From an uncultured Ruminococcus sp. (GTDB lineage Bacteria > Bacillota > Clostridia > Oscillospirales > Ruminococcaceae): a DNA stretch of 64,000 nt. The notes beneath the pieces are model-generated. The model saw only the letters and a list, made by a program, of their open reading frames with translations. It ran no database searches and was not told where the DNA came from. The DNA is taken from assembly GCA_934474025.1 (NCBI GenBank), contig CAKSMF010000002.1, forward strand, positions 124,001-188,000. Direction: 5' to 3'. Position 1 is the stretch's first letter, and the number at the start of each line of letters is the position of its first letter. A program made the position numbers and the translations under genes. This document shows positions 17,734 through 27,475 of this stretch, piece after piece.

Positions 17734-20055
17734 TCATGTACGGACTGTATAAGTATTTCCTTTTTTGGTATCAAAAATTATAACATCATTTTCAATTCTT
17801 GAACCTACTGTTTCACCGTCACATACAATGCTTACAACGCAATTGGTACGCAAATGACATTCTCCGCCGAAATCTGACGTAATTGAAGCAGATTTAAGCT
17901 TACTGTTTTCCCATTCAATGTCAACTCCAAAGCCACCTTTTGCACGGAGTCCTGTTATATAACCGCTGTTCCATTCATCAGGAAGTGCAGGAAGAATATT
18001 TATCTCATCATTACAGCATTGCATTAAAGCCTCAGTAATTGCAGACGCTCCGCCAAAGTTTCCGTCTATTCTGAAAGGCGGACTATTATTAATCATATTT
18101 GGAGCAGTGGAGTATGCCAGCAAATTTTTTATATTTTCATAAACCATTCGACCGTCATAAAGTCTTGCCCACATATTAGCAATCCATGCACAACTCCACC
18201 CCGTATGACCTCCGCCGTGAATAAGTCTTCTGATAAGTGTAGCCCTTGAAGCGTCAGCAAGTTTAGGAGTTTTATTCGGCGAAATAAGATTTGCAGGATA
18301 CAGTGCGAAAAGCTGTGAAATATGTCTGTGACCTATTTCAACTTCATCATAATCTACAGCCCATTCTTTAATTTGTCCGTATTTTCCTATTTCGGGCTGT
18401 GGAAGTTTTTTCAACAATTCCTTGAGTTCTGTTGAAAACTCTTCATCTTTGCCCAGTATTTCAGCGGATTTAATAACATCTTCAAAAAGTACAGTTATTA
18501 TTTGTGTATCCATTGATGCCCCCATACAAAGACAACCTTCTACGCCGTCCGCTGTAAGATAGGTATTTTCCGGTGAAACAGAAGGACAAGTTACAAGTTT
18601 TCCCTCTCCGTTGTCTATCAGATAATCAATGAAGAATTCAGCAGATTCTTTCATAATGTGGTATTTTTCCGCTAAAAATTCCTTATCAAGAGTGTATTCA
18701 TAGTGTTCAAAAATGTGTAATGCAAGCCATGCACCGCCAGTTACCCAGATAGTAGACGGCAAAAACATATCCTGTGGAGCGGTATCTCCCCATATATCAG
18801 TATTGTGATGACATACAAAACCTCTTTCAATTCCGTACATTTCCTTAGCGGTAATATGTCCGTTTTCGCAGACACGTTCCATAAGGTCAAATAATGGCAG
18901 ATGACATTCAGATAAATTACAGTTTTCTGCAATCCAGTAACTCATTTGTGTACTGAAATTAACACTATATCTGCTTCCTAATGCTGGTATCATGTCTTTA
19001 TTCCATATACCTTGAATATTCATGGGCTGACTTCCGGCACGGCTTGCGGAAATCATAATATATCTTGCAAAATTGAAATAAAGTTCTATCAATTTATTAT
19101 CATGAATAAGTCGCTGACATTCTTTGTTATCAAGCTTATTTCCTCTGAGACGTTCAATTCTCTTATTAGTTGTAAGTGATGATATGTCATCTTCTCCTGA
19201 ATTGTCATTTAAAGATAATTCCACACGATTGAAAAGTTCTTTGTAATCAGTTACATGACGGTAAAAGAGTTCGTCATATTCGCACTGTAAAGCCATTTCG
19301 GTATCAACTTCGGCTGATTCGATATAATTTTCAGTATAAAAACTTGCTTTAGCAGAAAAAATTATCATAACTTCATCTGCATTTTTAACAGAGATTTTAT
19401 TTCCGAGAGTTCTCATATCGCCACTGGAAGACTTTGCACCCAGTACTCCGGCAAAAAATATACCATTGTTACTTCCCGTACCGCCGGTGTAAAGAATCAT
19501 GTTTTCACCGCAAGGTCTGTTATCATCATAATAATCCTCACGACCGTCAATATGACAGGTAAGCGTTATTGAATGAGGTGCTGATGCTTTGATATTTACA
19601 ACCATTACTTCATCGGGTGCTGAAACAAATACTTCCCTTGTATATATAACATCATTCACACTGAATGACACTTCTGCACAGGCATTTGAAATATCAAGGA
19701 TATGTGAATATTCTTTAACCTTGCCATTAAGTTCCATATCTATATAAAGATTTCCTAAAGGCATATAACGTCTCATATCCGGAGTTACACCCTGCATTTT
19801 TTCAAAAGCAACTTTTTCAGCCTGTGGAATATTTCCATTTTTAATAAGTTCACGTACTTCTGAAAAACCCTCCTGAGCGTCCGGATTTACACGGTGACGC
19901 AATCCGCCTGACCATACAGAATCCTCATTTAAAACAATAATTTCATTTTTAGGTTTGCCGTAAATCATACCTCCTATTCTGCCGTTTCCGACCGGAATTG
20001 CATAACTGAAATCCTCTGCCGGACTGTCATATTTAAGTATAGTTTCTGTATTCAT
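17734..20055 (-). CDS. GH95-family glycoside hydrolase (alpha-L-fucosidase-like)
   Basis: 773 residues without a signal peptide, so probably intracellular. An N-terminal beta-sandwich (AIPVGNGRIGGMIYG, LNEDSVWSGG) precedes an (alpha/alpha)6 barrel (IWNKDMIPALGSRYSVNFS, WGDTAPQ, HGGGHTGWSCAWIANMWAR, RIDGNFGGASAITEA) and a C-terminal beta domain. These are hallmark GH95 motifs. Family members release alpha-L-fucose or alpha-L-galactose, and plant xyloglucan or host glycans are possible sources. It lies 31 bases upstream of the GH26 gene. Its leader of about 200 bases contains conserved element A. CAAAGGAG precedes the ATG. Confidence 0.9.
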   Translation of the reverse strand: MNTETILKYDSPAEDFSYAIPVGNGRIGGMIYGKPKNEIIVLNEDSVWSGGLRHRVNPDAQEGFSEVRELIKNGNIPQAEKVAFEKMQGVTPDMRRYMPLGNLYIDMELNGKVKEYSHILDISNACAEVSFSVNDVIYTREVFVSAPDEVMVVNIKASAPHSITLTCHIDGREDYYDDNRPCGENMILYTGGTGSNNGIFFAGVLGAKSSSGDMRTLGNKISVKNADEVMIIFSAKASFYTENYIESAEVDTEMALQCEYDELFYRHVTDYKELFNRVELSLNDNSGEDDISSLTTNKRIERLRGNKLDNKECQRLIHDNKLIELYFNFARYIMISASRAGSQPMNIQGIWNKDMIPALGSRYSVNFSTQMSYWIAENCNLSECHLPLFDLMERVCENGHITAKEMYGIERGFVCHHNTDIWGDTAPQDMFLPSTIWVTGGAWLALHIFEHYEYTLDKEFLAEKYHIMKESAEFFIDYLIDNGEGKLVTCPSVSPENTYLTADGVEGCLCMGASMDTQIITVLFEDVIKSAEILGKDEEFSTELKELLKKLPQPEIGKYGQIKEWAVDYDEVEIGHRHISQLFALYPANLISPNKTPKLADASRATLIRRLIHGGGHTGWSCAWIANMWARLYDGRMVYENIKNLLAYSTAPNMINNSPPFRIDGNFGGASAITEALMQCCNDEINILPALPDEWNSGYITGLRAKGGFGVDIEWENSKLKSASITSDFGGECHLRTNCVVSIVCDGETVGSRIENDVIIFDTKKGNTYTVRT

Positions 20056-20061
20056 GTAGTG

Positions 20062-20245
20062 ACTCCTTTGTTTATTTCAATCAACAGTAGGTAATTTCAT
20101 GTAAACTGACAATTCAGTTTATATCTGACTGTGATTTGCCTTATGTCAGCGGGGATACCGATTTGTCTCCGTCCACCACCGCCGTTAAGTTTCTGATTTA
20201 CAATTCATCTAACCACCTATAAAGGTAGAAGAATTCTTGTTAAAA
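20062..20245 (-). promoter_or_regulatory. Conserved leader element, copy A (5' UTR of GH95 gene)
   Basis: On the - strand it starts with TTTTAACAAG, then GAATTCTT, a hairpin CTACC/GGTGG, TGTAAATCAGAAACTTAACG, the core AAATCGGTATCC (20164-20153), TGACATAAGGCAAAT, two further stem pairs (CTGAC/GTCAG, AAACTGA/TCAGTTT), then TGAAATTACCTA and ATTGAAA before the ribosome site. The 5' two-thirds match copy B and the 3' end matches copy C. It is transcribed from the promoter at 20271-20299. Function unknown; candidate structured RNA. Confidence 0.7.
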
Positions 20246-20270
20246 GGCTATATTTATATTATGTTTTTAT

Positions 20271-20299
20271 ATTATATCATACTTCCATAAGATTTGCAA
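20271..20299 (-). promoter_or_regulatory. Promoter of the GH95 gene
   Basis: TTGCAA (20299-20294), 17-base spacer, perfect TATAAT (20276-20271) with TGA in front. It makes a leader of about 200 bases holding element A. The rest of the gap up to 20450 shows only AT-rich sequence. Confidence 0.75.
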
Positions 20300-20450
20300 A
20301 TATCCAGTGCAATTCTGAAAAAAATCATAAATCAAACCTTTTATGCAGTCAATGTTTTATACAAATATACAACACTTTCACAAAAAAGTCAGAAAATGTC
20401 AGATTAAGAAAGATTAAAAATCCTTATCAGGTAAAAAATTAATGAAAGTG

Positions 20451-20479
20451 ATGACAAATCTGGAATAATATGCTATAAT
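20451..20479 (+). promoter_or_regulatory. Promoter of the flippase-deoD genes
   Basis: ATGACA (20451-20456), 17-base spacer, TATAAT (20474-20479). It is divergent from the GH95 promoter. Confidence 0.7.
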
Positions 20480-20520
20480 AATTTGTGTATAACATATTTT
20501 CAGGAGTGTGATAAAATCAA

Positions 20521-21990
20521 ATGAATCATTCAGGCAATAACAGTAAAACAAACAAAAAAGCTAAAAACAAATATACACAGCTTGCTAAAAATACTATGGT
20601 ATTTGCTATAGGAAATTTTGGCTCTAAAATACTTGTAATTCTACTCACCCGTCTTTATTCACAAAATATAAACCCTGCGGACAGCAGTACAAAGGAACTT
20701 CTTGAAATTACTGCAAATTTTCTTTTGCCTATTTTTACATTTTCCATGTCAGAAGCCATAATAAGATACGGTCTTGACAAAAAATACAAAAAAGCTGAAG
20801 TTTTTACCACTGCCATGTGCCTTAATCTTCTTGGATTAGGTCTCATGTTTATAATTGCTCCTGCACTGAAATTAATATCGTTTCTTGACTTTATAGACGG
20901 ATACACAATATTGTTGCTTATTTATGTGTGTACTTCTGCACTGCGTTCAATGTGTTCGCAGTTTGTCAGGGCAAAAGGTTATGTAAAATTATACTCGTTT
21001 GACGGCATTCTTGCAACTCTTACATTATTCATATTCAATATAATATTTATATCAAAATTACACTGGGGTGTAAAAGGTTTTATGTTCTCTGTAATACTTT
21101 CGGATTTATGTTCTGCTGTTTTTCTTTTCTATATTGCAAATTTGAAAAAATACTTTTACATAAAGTATTACAATAAAAAACTTGCAACCAGTATGATGAA
21201 ATTTGCACTTCCGCTTATTCCCACCGTGGTTATGTGGGTAATAACAGGATTTTCAGACAGACTTTTTATACGATACATGAAAAGCGATATAGTTACACTT
21301 GGTGAAGACGCTGCCGGAATATATGGTTATGCCTCAAAAATTCCTAATCTCATTTCTATGATTTCAACGATTTTCTTTCAGGCATGGAATATGTCTGCCA
21401 TAACTGAAAACAATTCAAAAGACCGCAACAGATTCTATGAAAAAATTTACAGTGCATATGAATCAATATTATTTATTGCTTCTGGAATACTTATCGCCGG
21501 TGTAAAAATTATATCACCGCTTTTCGTAAGTGCAAAAAATTTCAAAGAATACGGAGATGTATATATATATACTCCAATACTCGTAATAGCAGTACTTTTT
21601 ATGTGCCTTGACCAGTTTTTAAGCAGTATATACACCGCTACAAAACATACTAAAAACTCATTCTGGACAAGCTTTGTGGCAAGTATGGCAAATATAATTC
21701 TTAATTACTTCCTTATTCCCATATGGGGTATTCAGGGAGCGTCAATTGCAACATTCCTCAGCTATTACCTCTGTTTCTGGGCAAGAATAATTGATGCAAG
21801 ATATTATGTACCTTTTAAATTCAATGCATTCCGCTCTATAGTGAATACCGTTGCACTTCTGATTATGTGTGTACTCATTGTAAAAGCACCTTCATTCTAT
21901 GGATTCTGGACATTCATTCTGTTTTTGATTGTCATGTTTATAAACTATAATGCACTTATGCTTACAGCCAAAAAATTATTAAAAAAATAA
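20521..21990 (+). CDS. Polysaccharide flippase (Wzx/MATE-like)
   Basis: 489-residue integral membrane protein with about 12-14 hydrophobic segments and a cationic N-terminus. The opening NTMVFAIGNFGSKILVILLTRLYSQ and the later GIYGYASKIPNLISM, IPIWGIQGASIATFLSYY are typical of the oligosaccharide flippase (RfbX/MVF) superfamily. It probably moves a lipid-linked glycan across the membrane; no glycosyltransferases lie nearby, so the cargo is unknown. AGGAG lies 14 bases from the ATG, a rather long spacing. deoD follows after 16 bases. Confidence 0.88.
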   Translation: MNHSGNNSKTNKKAKNKYTQLAKNTMVFAIGNFGSKILVILLTRLYSQNINPADSSTKELLEITANFLLPIFTFSMSEAIIRYGLDKKYKKAEVFTTAMCLNLLGLGLMFIIAPALKLISFLDFIDGYTILLLIYVCTSALRSMCSQFVRAKGYVKLYSFDGILATLTLFIFNIIFISKLHWGVKGFMFSVILSDLCSAVFLFYIANLKKYFYIKYYNKKLATSMMKFALPLIPTVVMWVITGFSDRLFIRYMKSDIVTLGEDAAGIYGYASKIPNLISMISTIFFQAWNMSAITENNSKDRNRFYEKIYSAYESILFIASGILIAGVKIISPLFVSAKNFKEYGDVYIYTPILVIAVLFMCLDQFLSSIYTATKHTKNSFWTSFVASMANIILNYFLIPIWGIQGASIATFLSYYLCFWARIIDARYYVPFKFNAFRSIVNTVALLIMCVLIVKAPSFYGFWTFILFLIVMFINYNALMLTAKKLLKK

Positions 21991-22006
21991 AGGAGGAATA
22001 TTTTTT

Positions 22007-22714
22007 ATGCCAACCCCTCACAACAATGCAACAAAAGGCGATATTGCCCAAACAGTCATTATGCCTGGTGACCCTCTGCGTGCAAAATTCATTGCAGAAA
22101 ACTATCTTGAAAATCCAGTCTGCTATAATCAGGTGCGTGGAATGTTAGGTTATACAGGCACTTACAAGGGAGTAAGAATATCTGTTCAGGGAAGCGGTAT
22201 GGGTATGCCCTCAATGGGAATATATTCATGGGAACTTTTCAATGAATATGATGTAAAAAATATAATTCGTACAGGTACAGCCGGTGCTATCGCTGATAAC
22301 GTCAATTTAAGGGATATAATAATTGCTATGAGTGCAAGCACAAATTCCGCATATGCTTCACAATACAAATTACCCGGAACTTATGCTCCGACTGCATCAT
22401 GGAAAATTCTTTCAAAGGCAGTTGAAGTTACACAAAAGAAAAACGTTAACTATCATGTCGGAAATATTTTTTCAAGCGATACTTTCTATGATGATGCAAA
22501 CAGCCTTTCACAATGGCAAAAAATGAACGTTCTCGGAATAGAAATGGAAACAGCATCTCTTTACATGAATGCCTCAAGAACCGGAAAAAATGCTTTATGT
22601 ATACTTACGGTTTCTGACTGTCCTTTAAAAAACCTTTCAACAAGTGCTGAAGAACGTCAGACAAGTTTTCATGACATGATGGAAATTGCACTTGATACTG
22701 CTATAAGTATTTAA
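22007..22714 (+). CDS. deoD: Purine nucleoside phosphorylase DeoD
   Basis: Hexameric-type purine nucleoside phosphorylase, 235 residues, the usual length. It cleaves purine (deoxy)nucleosides with phosphate for salvage. Diagnostic motifs: VIMPGDPLRAKFIAE, SVQGSGMGMPSMGIY, IRTGTAGAI, and GIEMETASLY near the active site, then TVSDCPL. AAGGAGG precedes the ATG, and it is probably co-transcribed with the upstream flippase, although the two have no obvious functional link. Confidence 0.96.
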   Translation: MPTPHNNATKGDIAQTVIMPGDPLRAKFIAENYLENPVCYNQVRGMLGYTGTYKGVRISVQGSGMGMPSMGIYSWELFNEYDVKNIIRTGTAGAIADNVNLRDIIIAMSASTNSAYASQYKLPGTYAPTASWKILSKAVEVTQKKNVNYHVGNIFSSDTFYDDANSLSQWQKMNVLGIEMETASLYMNASRTGKNALCILTVSDCPLKNLSTSAEERQTSFHDMMEIALDTAISI

Positions 22715-22797
22715 GATTATTTTAAGATACATTATATATAATTATAACTGGATTAAGAAAATCCCCCGATTCCCCTTTTGTATAACCTGTTTTTTTA

Positions 22798-22826
22798 TGC
22801 CGTATTCTTAGAGTACGGCAAATTTC
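22798..22826 (+). terminator. Possible terminator after deoD
   Basis: Arms TGCCGTA (22798-22804) and TACGGCA (22814-22820), followed by a mixed A/T tract (AATTTCTTT). The poor U-run makes it weaker than the other terminators in the window. Confidence 0.5.
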
Positions 22827-22837
22827 TTTATATAAAG

Positions 22838-22870
22838 GTTTTCAACATCTTGACGTTGAATGTTGAAAAC
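22838..22870. repeat. Perfect 11-bp inverted repeat GTTTTCAACAT
   Basis: GTTTTCAACAT (22838-22848) and ATGTTGAAAAC (22860-22870) flank an 11-base loop containing ACGTTGA. The left arm plus loop resembles 48988-49009. It lies about 30 bases upstream of the glyQS promoter. Confidence 0.6.
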
Positions 22871-22901
22871 TTCATACATCAATAAATTTACCAGAAAACT
22901 A

Positions 22902-22930
22902 TTGACTTTTTTTTGATTTTACATTACAAT
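22902..22930 (+). promoter_or_regulatory. Promoter of glyQS
   Basis: TTGACT (22902-22907), 17-base spacer, TACAAT (22925-22930). No T-box is visible in the short leader, unlike thrS. Confidence 0.7.
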
Positions 22931-22969
22931 ATAATAGATAAAATCATCACGAAATGAGGTATTTTCAAA

Positions 22970-24376
22970 ATGTTAAAGAATAACGAAAAAGTTATGGACA
23001 AAATCGTTGACCTCTGCAAATCAAAGGGCTATGTTTATCCTGGTTCTGAAATTTATGGCGGTCTTGCTAATACATGGGACTATGGCCCTCTTGGTGTTGA
23101 ACTTAAAAACAATATCAAAAAAGCATGGTTAAAAAAATTCGTACAGGAAAACAAATACAATGTAGGTCTTGACAGTGCAATTCTTATGAATCCTCAAACA
23201 TGGGTTGCTTCCGGACACATCGGCGGATTTTCTGACCCTCTTATGGACTGCAAAGAATGCAACACCCGTCACCGTGCCGATAACCTTATTGAAGATTTTG
23301 ACGGAACAAATGTTGCCGGCTGGTCTAATGAACAGATGTCCTCTTACATAAAAGAACATGAAATTCCTTGTCCTAACTGCGGTAAACACAATTTCACAGA
23401 TATAAGACAATTCAACCTTATGTTCAAAACTTTTCAGGGCGTTACAGAAGACAGCAAATCTGAACTTTATCTGCGTCCGGAAACCGCACAGGGTATTTTC
23501 GTAAACTTTTCCAACATTCAGCGTACAACAAGAAAAAAAGTACCTTTCGGCGTTGCACAGGTAGGAAAATCTTTCAGAAACGAAATCACTCCCGGAAACT
23601 TTATCTTCCGTGTACGTGAATTTGAACAAATGGAACTTGAATTCTTCTGCAAACCTGGTACAGATTTGGAATGGTTCAGCTATTGGAGAAGTTATTGCAA
23701 AAACTTCCTTTTAAGCCTTGGTCTTAAAGAAGAAAATATCCGTCTCCGTGACCACTCACAAAAAGAACTCTGTTTCTATTCAAAGGCTACTACAGACTTT
23801 GAATATCTTTTCCCGTTCGGTTGGGGCGAACTCTGGGGCGTTGCTGACAGAACAGATTATGACCTCACTCAGCACATAAAGACAAGCGGAAAATCTCTTG
23901 AATACTTTGACCCTGAAACAAATGAAAAATATATCCCATATGTTATTGAACCTTCTCTCGGCGTTGAAAGACTTTTCCTTTCAATCGTTACAGAAGCTTA
24001 TGACGAAGAAGAACTCGTCAGCGTTGACAAAAACGGCAAAGAAAAGAAAGAAATCCGTACTGTTATGCATCTTCACCCAGCACTTGCACCATATAAATGT
24101 GCAGTACTTCCTCTTGTTAAAAAGCTTACTCCAAAGGCAGAAGAAGTTTTTGAAATGCTTTCAAAGAAATTCATGGTTGACTTTGATGAAACAGGTACAA
24201 TAGGTAAGCGTTATCGCAGACAGGACGAAATCGGTACACCATTCTGTATTACATATGATTTCGATACCCTCGAAAAAGATAACTGTGTTACAGTCCGTGA
24301 CCGTGACACCATGGAGCAGGAGCGTGTTAACATTAACGACCTCGTGGCTTATCTTGAGGAAAAAATCACATTCTGA
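22970..24376 (+). CDS. glyQS: Glycine--tRNA ligase, homodimeric type
   Basis: Single-chain class II GlyRS of 468 residues, the Gram-positive/eukaryotic-like form rather than the alpha2beta2 enzyme. Motifs: YPGSEIYGGLANTWDYGPLG at the N-terminus, a zinc-like Cys pair (CKECNTRHRAD and CPNCGKHN), motif 2 (FRNEITPGNFIFRVREFEQ), motif 3 (EPSLGVERLFL) and a C-terminal anticodon-binding domain. TGAGGT precedes the ATG. Monocistronic with its own promoter and terminator. Confidence 0.97.
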   Translation: MLKNNEKVMDKIVDLCKSKGYVYPGSEIYGGLANTWDYGPLGVELKNNIKKAWLKKFVQENKYNVGLDSAILMNPQTWVASGHIGGFSDPLMDCKECNTRHRADNLIEDFDGTNVAGWSNEQMSSYIKEHEIPCPNCGKHNFTDIRQFNLMFKTFQGVTEDSKSELYLRPETAQGIFVNFSNIQRTTRKKVPFGVAQVGKSFRNEITPGNFIFRVREFEQMELEFFCKPGTDLEWFSYWRSYCKNFLLSLGLKEENIRLRDHSQKELCFYSKATTDFEYLFPFGWGELWGVADRTDYDLTQHIKTSGKSLEYFDPETNEKYIPYVIEPSLGVERLFLSIVTEAYDEEELVSVDKNGKEKKEIRTVMHLHPALAPYKCAVLPLVKKLTPKAEEVFEMLSKKFMVDFDETGTIGKRYRRQDEIGTPFCITYDFDTLEKDNCVTVRDRDTMEQERVNINDLVAYLEEKITF

Positions 24377-24391
24377 GCTGAAAATTTTATC

Positions 24392-24419
24392 AGGACGGTA
24401 ATAAACCGTCCTTTTTTTC
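24392..24419 (+). terminator. Terminator of glyQS
   Basis: AGGACGG/CCGTCCT arms with a TAATAAA loop and a run of seven T. Confidence 0.9.
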
Positions 24420-24532
24420 TAAAAAAGTCATAAAAATCCGTTATTTTTCAGAAATCAAAATTTTCCGCTTTATTTTTTTTAAAAAATATAGTATAATAAT
24501 AATCGGATATTGGAGAAATGGAGAATCTGCAA

Positions 24533-27460
24533 ATGACTAAAAAATTATCTCTTGGCATAGACATTGGGTCTACAACCGTCAAAACTGTTATCACTGATTC
24601 TGACGGAAATATTATTTATTCAAAATATCAGCGTCACTTTTCAAAAGTAAAAGAAACTGTTATTGACCAACTTAAAATTATTCACTCGGACTTTCCCGAA
24701 AACGTTTTCACAGTATGTATAACCGGTTCGGCTGGTCTTGGACTTGCTAATTCTGCCGAAATTCCTTTTGTACAGGAAGTTCATGCATCTTTCCTTGCAG
24801 TAAAAAAGAAATTCCCTGATGCCGATGCTGTTATAGAACTCGGCGGTGAAGACGCTAAAATTATTTTTCTTACCGGTGGCGTCGAACAGCGTATGAACGG
24901 TTCTTGTGCGGGAGGTACAGGAGCATTCATAGACCAGATGGCAACGCTTTTAGGAATGTCCGCTGATGAACTTGATGAACTTTCATTAAGGGCTCAGAAA
25001 ATTTACCCGATAGCTTCACGTTGCGGAGTTTTCGCTAAATCGGATATTCAACCGTTACTCAATCAAGGGGCAAGGCGTGAAGACATTTCTGCAAGTATTT
25101 TTCAGGCTGTCGTTGACCAGACTGTTTCGGGATTGGCTCAGGGACGTTCTATTGAGGGAAAAGTATTATTCTTAGGAGGTCCGTTATTTTTCCTTAAAGG
25201 TCTGCAAAAAGCTTTTGTACGTACTCTTGACCTTGACGAAAATAATGCCGTTTTTCCGGAAGAAGCTCCTATATTTGTAGCTTATGGCTGTTCATTGTAT
25301 TCTGCAACTTCTGAAGACTATTTCACTATTGAAAGCATTATCGAAAAAATAAGCAATGCAACAGTTTCAGACGGAATAATCACTTGTCAGCCGTTGTTTG
25401 AATCACAGGCAGAATATGATGATTTCATTGACCGTCACCGCAAGTATGATTTAGGTTATGCAGATATACATAAATACAAGGGTGATGCTTATTTAGGTAT
25501 AGATGCAGGTTCTACAACTACTAAATTAGTTCTTATAACCGATGACGGTAAAATATTATATCATCACTATTCATCAAACTTAGGACAGCCTCTTGATAAA
25601 ATCGTAAGTCAAATCAAAAATATATACAATGAAATGAATCCTGACATAAATATAAAGGGTTCAGCAGTAACGGGATACGGTGAAGACCTCATAAAAGCTG
25701 GATTATCAGTTGATTTCGGTATTGTTGAAACAGTAGCACATTTCAAGGCTGCATCTTATTTCTGTCCGGACGTTGATTTCATTATAGATATAGGCGGACA
25801 GGATATAAAATGTTTCCGTATAAAAAATAAAGCCATTGACAGCATTATGCTTAATGAAGCCTGTTCTTCAGGTTGTGGCTCTTTTATACAGACTTTTGCC
25901 ATGGCTCTTGGCTATGATATTTCCGAATTTTCACAACTCGGACTTTTTGCAAAGCACCCTGTTGATTTGGGTTCACGTTGCACCGTATTTATGAATAGTT
26001 CTGTAAAACAAGCTCAGAAAGACGGAGCAACAGTTGAGGACATATCCGCCGGACTGTCAATGTCAATTATAAAAAATGCCATATATAAAGTTATTCGTGC
26101 AAACTCCCCCGATGAACTCGGAAAAAATATTGTTGTTCAAGGCGGTACTTTCCTTAATGACGCTGTTTTAAGGTCATTTGAAAAAGAACTTGGCAGAAAT
26201 GTTATCCGTCCGGCAATCTCGGGACTTATGGGAGCATTCGGCTGTGCGTTATATGCAAAAGAAAAAGCTGTTGCTGAAAAATCCTCTTTAATATCCCAGT
26301 ACGATATTGAAAACTTTAATTATACATCACGTTCCACACAATGCAACGGCTGTACAGCACACTGTCAGCTTAATGTTATAAATTTCGGAAAAGGAAGACG
26401 TTTTATTTCCGGAAACCGTTGCGAAAAAGGGGCAGGAATCAAAAACAAAAATACTATTCCTAACCTTTATGAATACAAATACAACAGCATAATAAATACT
26501 GTAAAGAAACATCAACCAAAACGCCCTATTGGTACAGTTGGATTTCCTCTTGCACTCGGATTCTATGAACAGTTACCATTCTGGCACGCATTGTTTACGG
26601 AATTAGGTTTCCATACGGTTGTTTCAGATGAAAGCTCAAGAGGAATGTACTATCTCGGACAGCATACAATACCGTCCGATACAATCTGCTATCCTGCTAA
26701 ACTCACTCATGGACACATTGAAAACCTTTTAAATAAAAACGTTGATTTTATATTCTATCCATGCATGAGTTACAACATAGACGAGGGACACAGCGACAAT
26801 CATTTTAACTGTCCGGTAGTTGCCTATTATCCTGAACTCCTTATTGCAAATAATCCACGTCTTAACAATGAGAATTTCATTCACCCTTATGTTGACCTGA
26901 ATATAAAAAAGAATGTTGTAAAAGTTCTTAAAAATAGCCTTAAAGGTTACAATCTAAGATGCAGGATTCCGGACGCTCTTGAAAAAGCTTACAAGGCTAT
27001 GGAACGTTACAACAGCGACATAGCAACACAAGCTGAAAATATTATTTATCAGGCAAGAGCTGAAAAACGTAAAATAATTGTGCTTGCCGGCAGACCGTAT
27101 CACATTGACAAAGAAATAAATCATGGTATTCACAAACTAATAACAAGTCTCGGAATGGCTGTAATTACAGAAGACAGTATAGCATCACTTGCCGAAACTC
27201 CTCATCTTAATGTACTTAATCAATGGACTTATCATTCAAGACTTTATCGGGCTGCACAATATGTTACAACTCAACCGGATATGCAACTTATACAATTGGT
27301 TTCATTTGGTTGCGGTATCGATGCAGTTACAGGTGACGAAGTAAGAAGCATTCTCGAAAGTCATGGCAAGCTTTACACTCAGCTTAAAATTGATGAGATA
27401 AATAATTTAGGTGCAACAAGAATACGTCTCAGAAGCCTTGTTGCTGCTATGGATAAATAA
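24533..27460 (+). CDS. Acyl-CoA dehydratase activase with two ATPase domains (BadF/HgdC type) plus DUF2229
   Basis: 975 residues. It contains two tandem ASKHA ATPase domains of the 2-hydroxyacyl-CoA dehydratase activator family: the first starts LGIDIGSTTVKTV and carries GSCAGGTGAF and SRCGVFAKSD; the second starts LGIDAGSTTTKLV and carries EACSSGCGSF and SRCTVFMNSS. The Cys in each pair are those that hold a bridging [4Fe-4S] cluster in HgdC. A DUF2229/CoA-activase C-terminal part follows (GFPLALGFYEQLPFW, FYPCMSYN). It probably uses ATP to inject electrons at low potential; the target is unknown. GGAG sits 9 bases before ATG 24533; ATG 24518 lies too close to its site. Confidence 0.88.
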   Translation: MTKKLSLGIDIGSTTVKTVITDSDGNIIYSKYQRHFSKVKETVIDQLKIIHSDFPENVFTVCITGSAGLGLANSAEIPFVQEVHASFLAVKKKFPDADAVIELGGEDAKIIFLTGGVEQRMNGSCAGGTGAFIDQMATLLGMSADELDELSLRAQKIYPIASRCGVFAKSDIQPLLNQGARREDISASIFQAVVDQTVSGLAQGRSIEGKVLFLGGPLFFLKGLQKAFVRTLDLDENNAVFPEEAPIFVAYGCSLYSATSEDYFTIESIIEKISNATVSDGIITCQPLFESQAEYDDFIDRHRKYDLGYADIHKYKGDAYLGIDAGSTTTKLVLITDDGKILYHHYSSNLGQPLDKIVSQIKNIYNEMNPDINIKGSAVTGYGEDLIKAGLSVDFGIVETVAHFKAASYFCPDVDFIIDIGGQDIKCFRIKNKAIDSIMLNEACSSGCGSFIQTFAMALGYDISEFSQLGLFAKHPVDLGSRCTVFMNSSVKQAQKDGATVEDISAGLSMSIIKNAIYKVIRANSPDELGKNIVVQGGTFLNDAVLRSFEKELGRNVIRPAISGLMGAFGCALYAKEKAVAEKSSLISQYDIENFNYTSRSTQCNGCTAHCQLNVINFGKGRRFISGNRCEKGAGIKNKNTIPNLYEYKYNSIINTVKKHQPKRPIGTVGFPLALGFYEQLPFWHALFTELGFHTVVSDESSRGMYYLGQHTIPSDTICYPAKLTHGHIENLLNKNVDFIFYPCMSYNIDEGHSDNHFNCPVVAYYPELLIANNPRLNNENFIHPYVDLNIKKNVVKVLKNSLKGYNLRCRIPDALEKAYKAMERYNSDIATQAENIIYQARAEKRKIIVLAGRPYHIDKEINHGIHKLITSLGMAVITEDSIASLAETPHLNVLNQWTYHSRLYRAAQYVTTQPDMQLIQLVSFGCGIDAVTGDEVRSILESHGKLYTQLKIDEINNLGATRIRLRSLVAAMDK

Positions 27461-27475
27461 ACAAGGAGGTGCATT

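Noticed and set aside
22715..22969. T-box upstream of glyQS
   Set aside because: No AGGGTGG-type T-box sequence or matching antiterminator is visible; only a hairpin and a palindrome precede the promoter.
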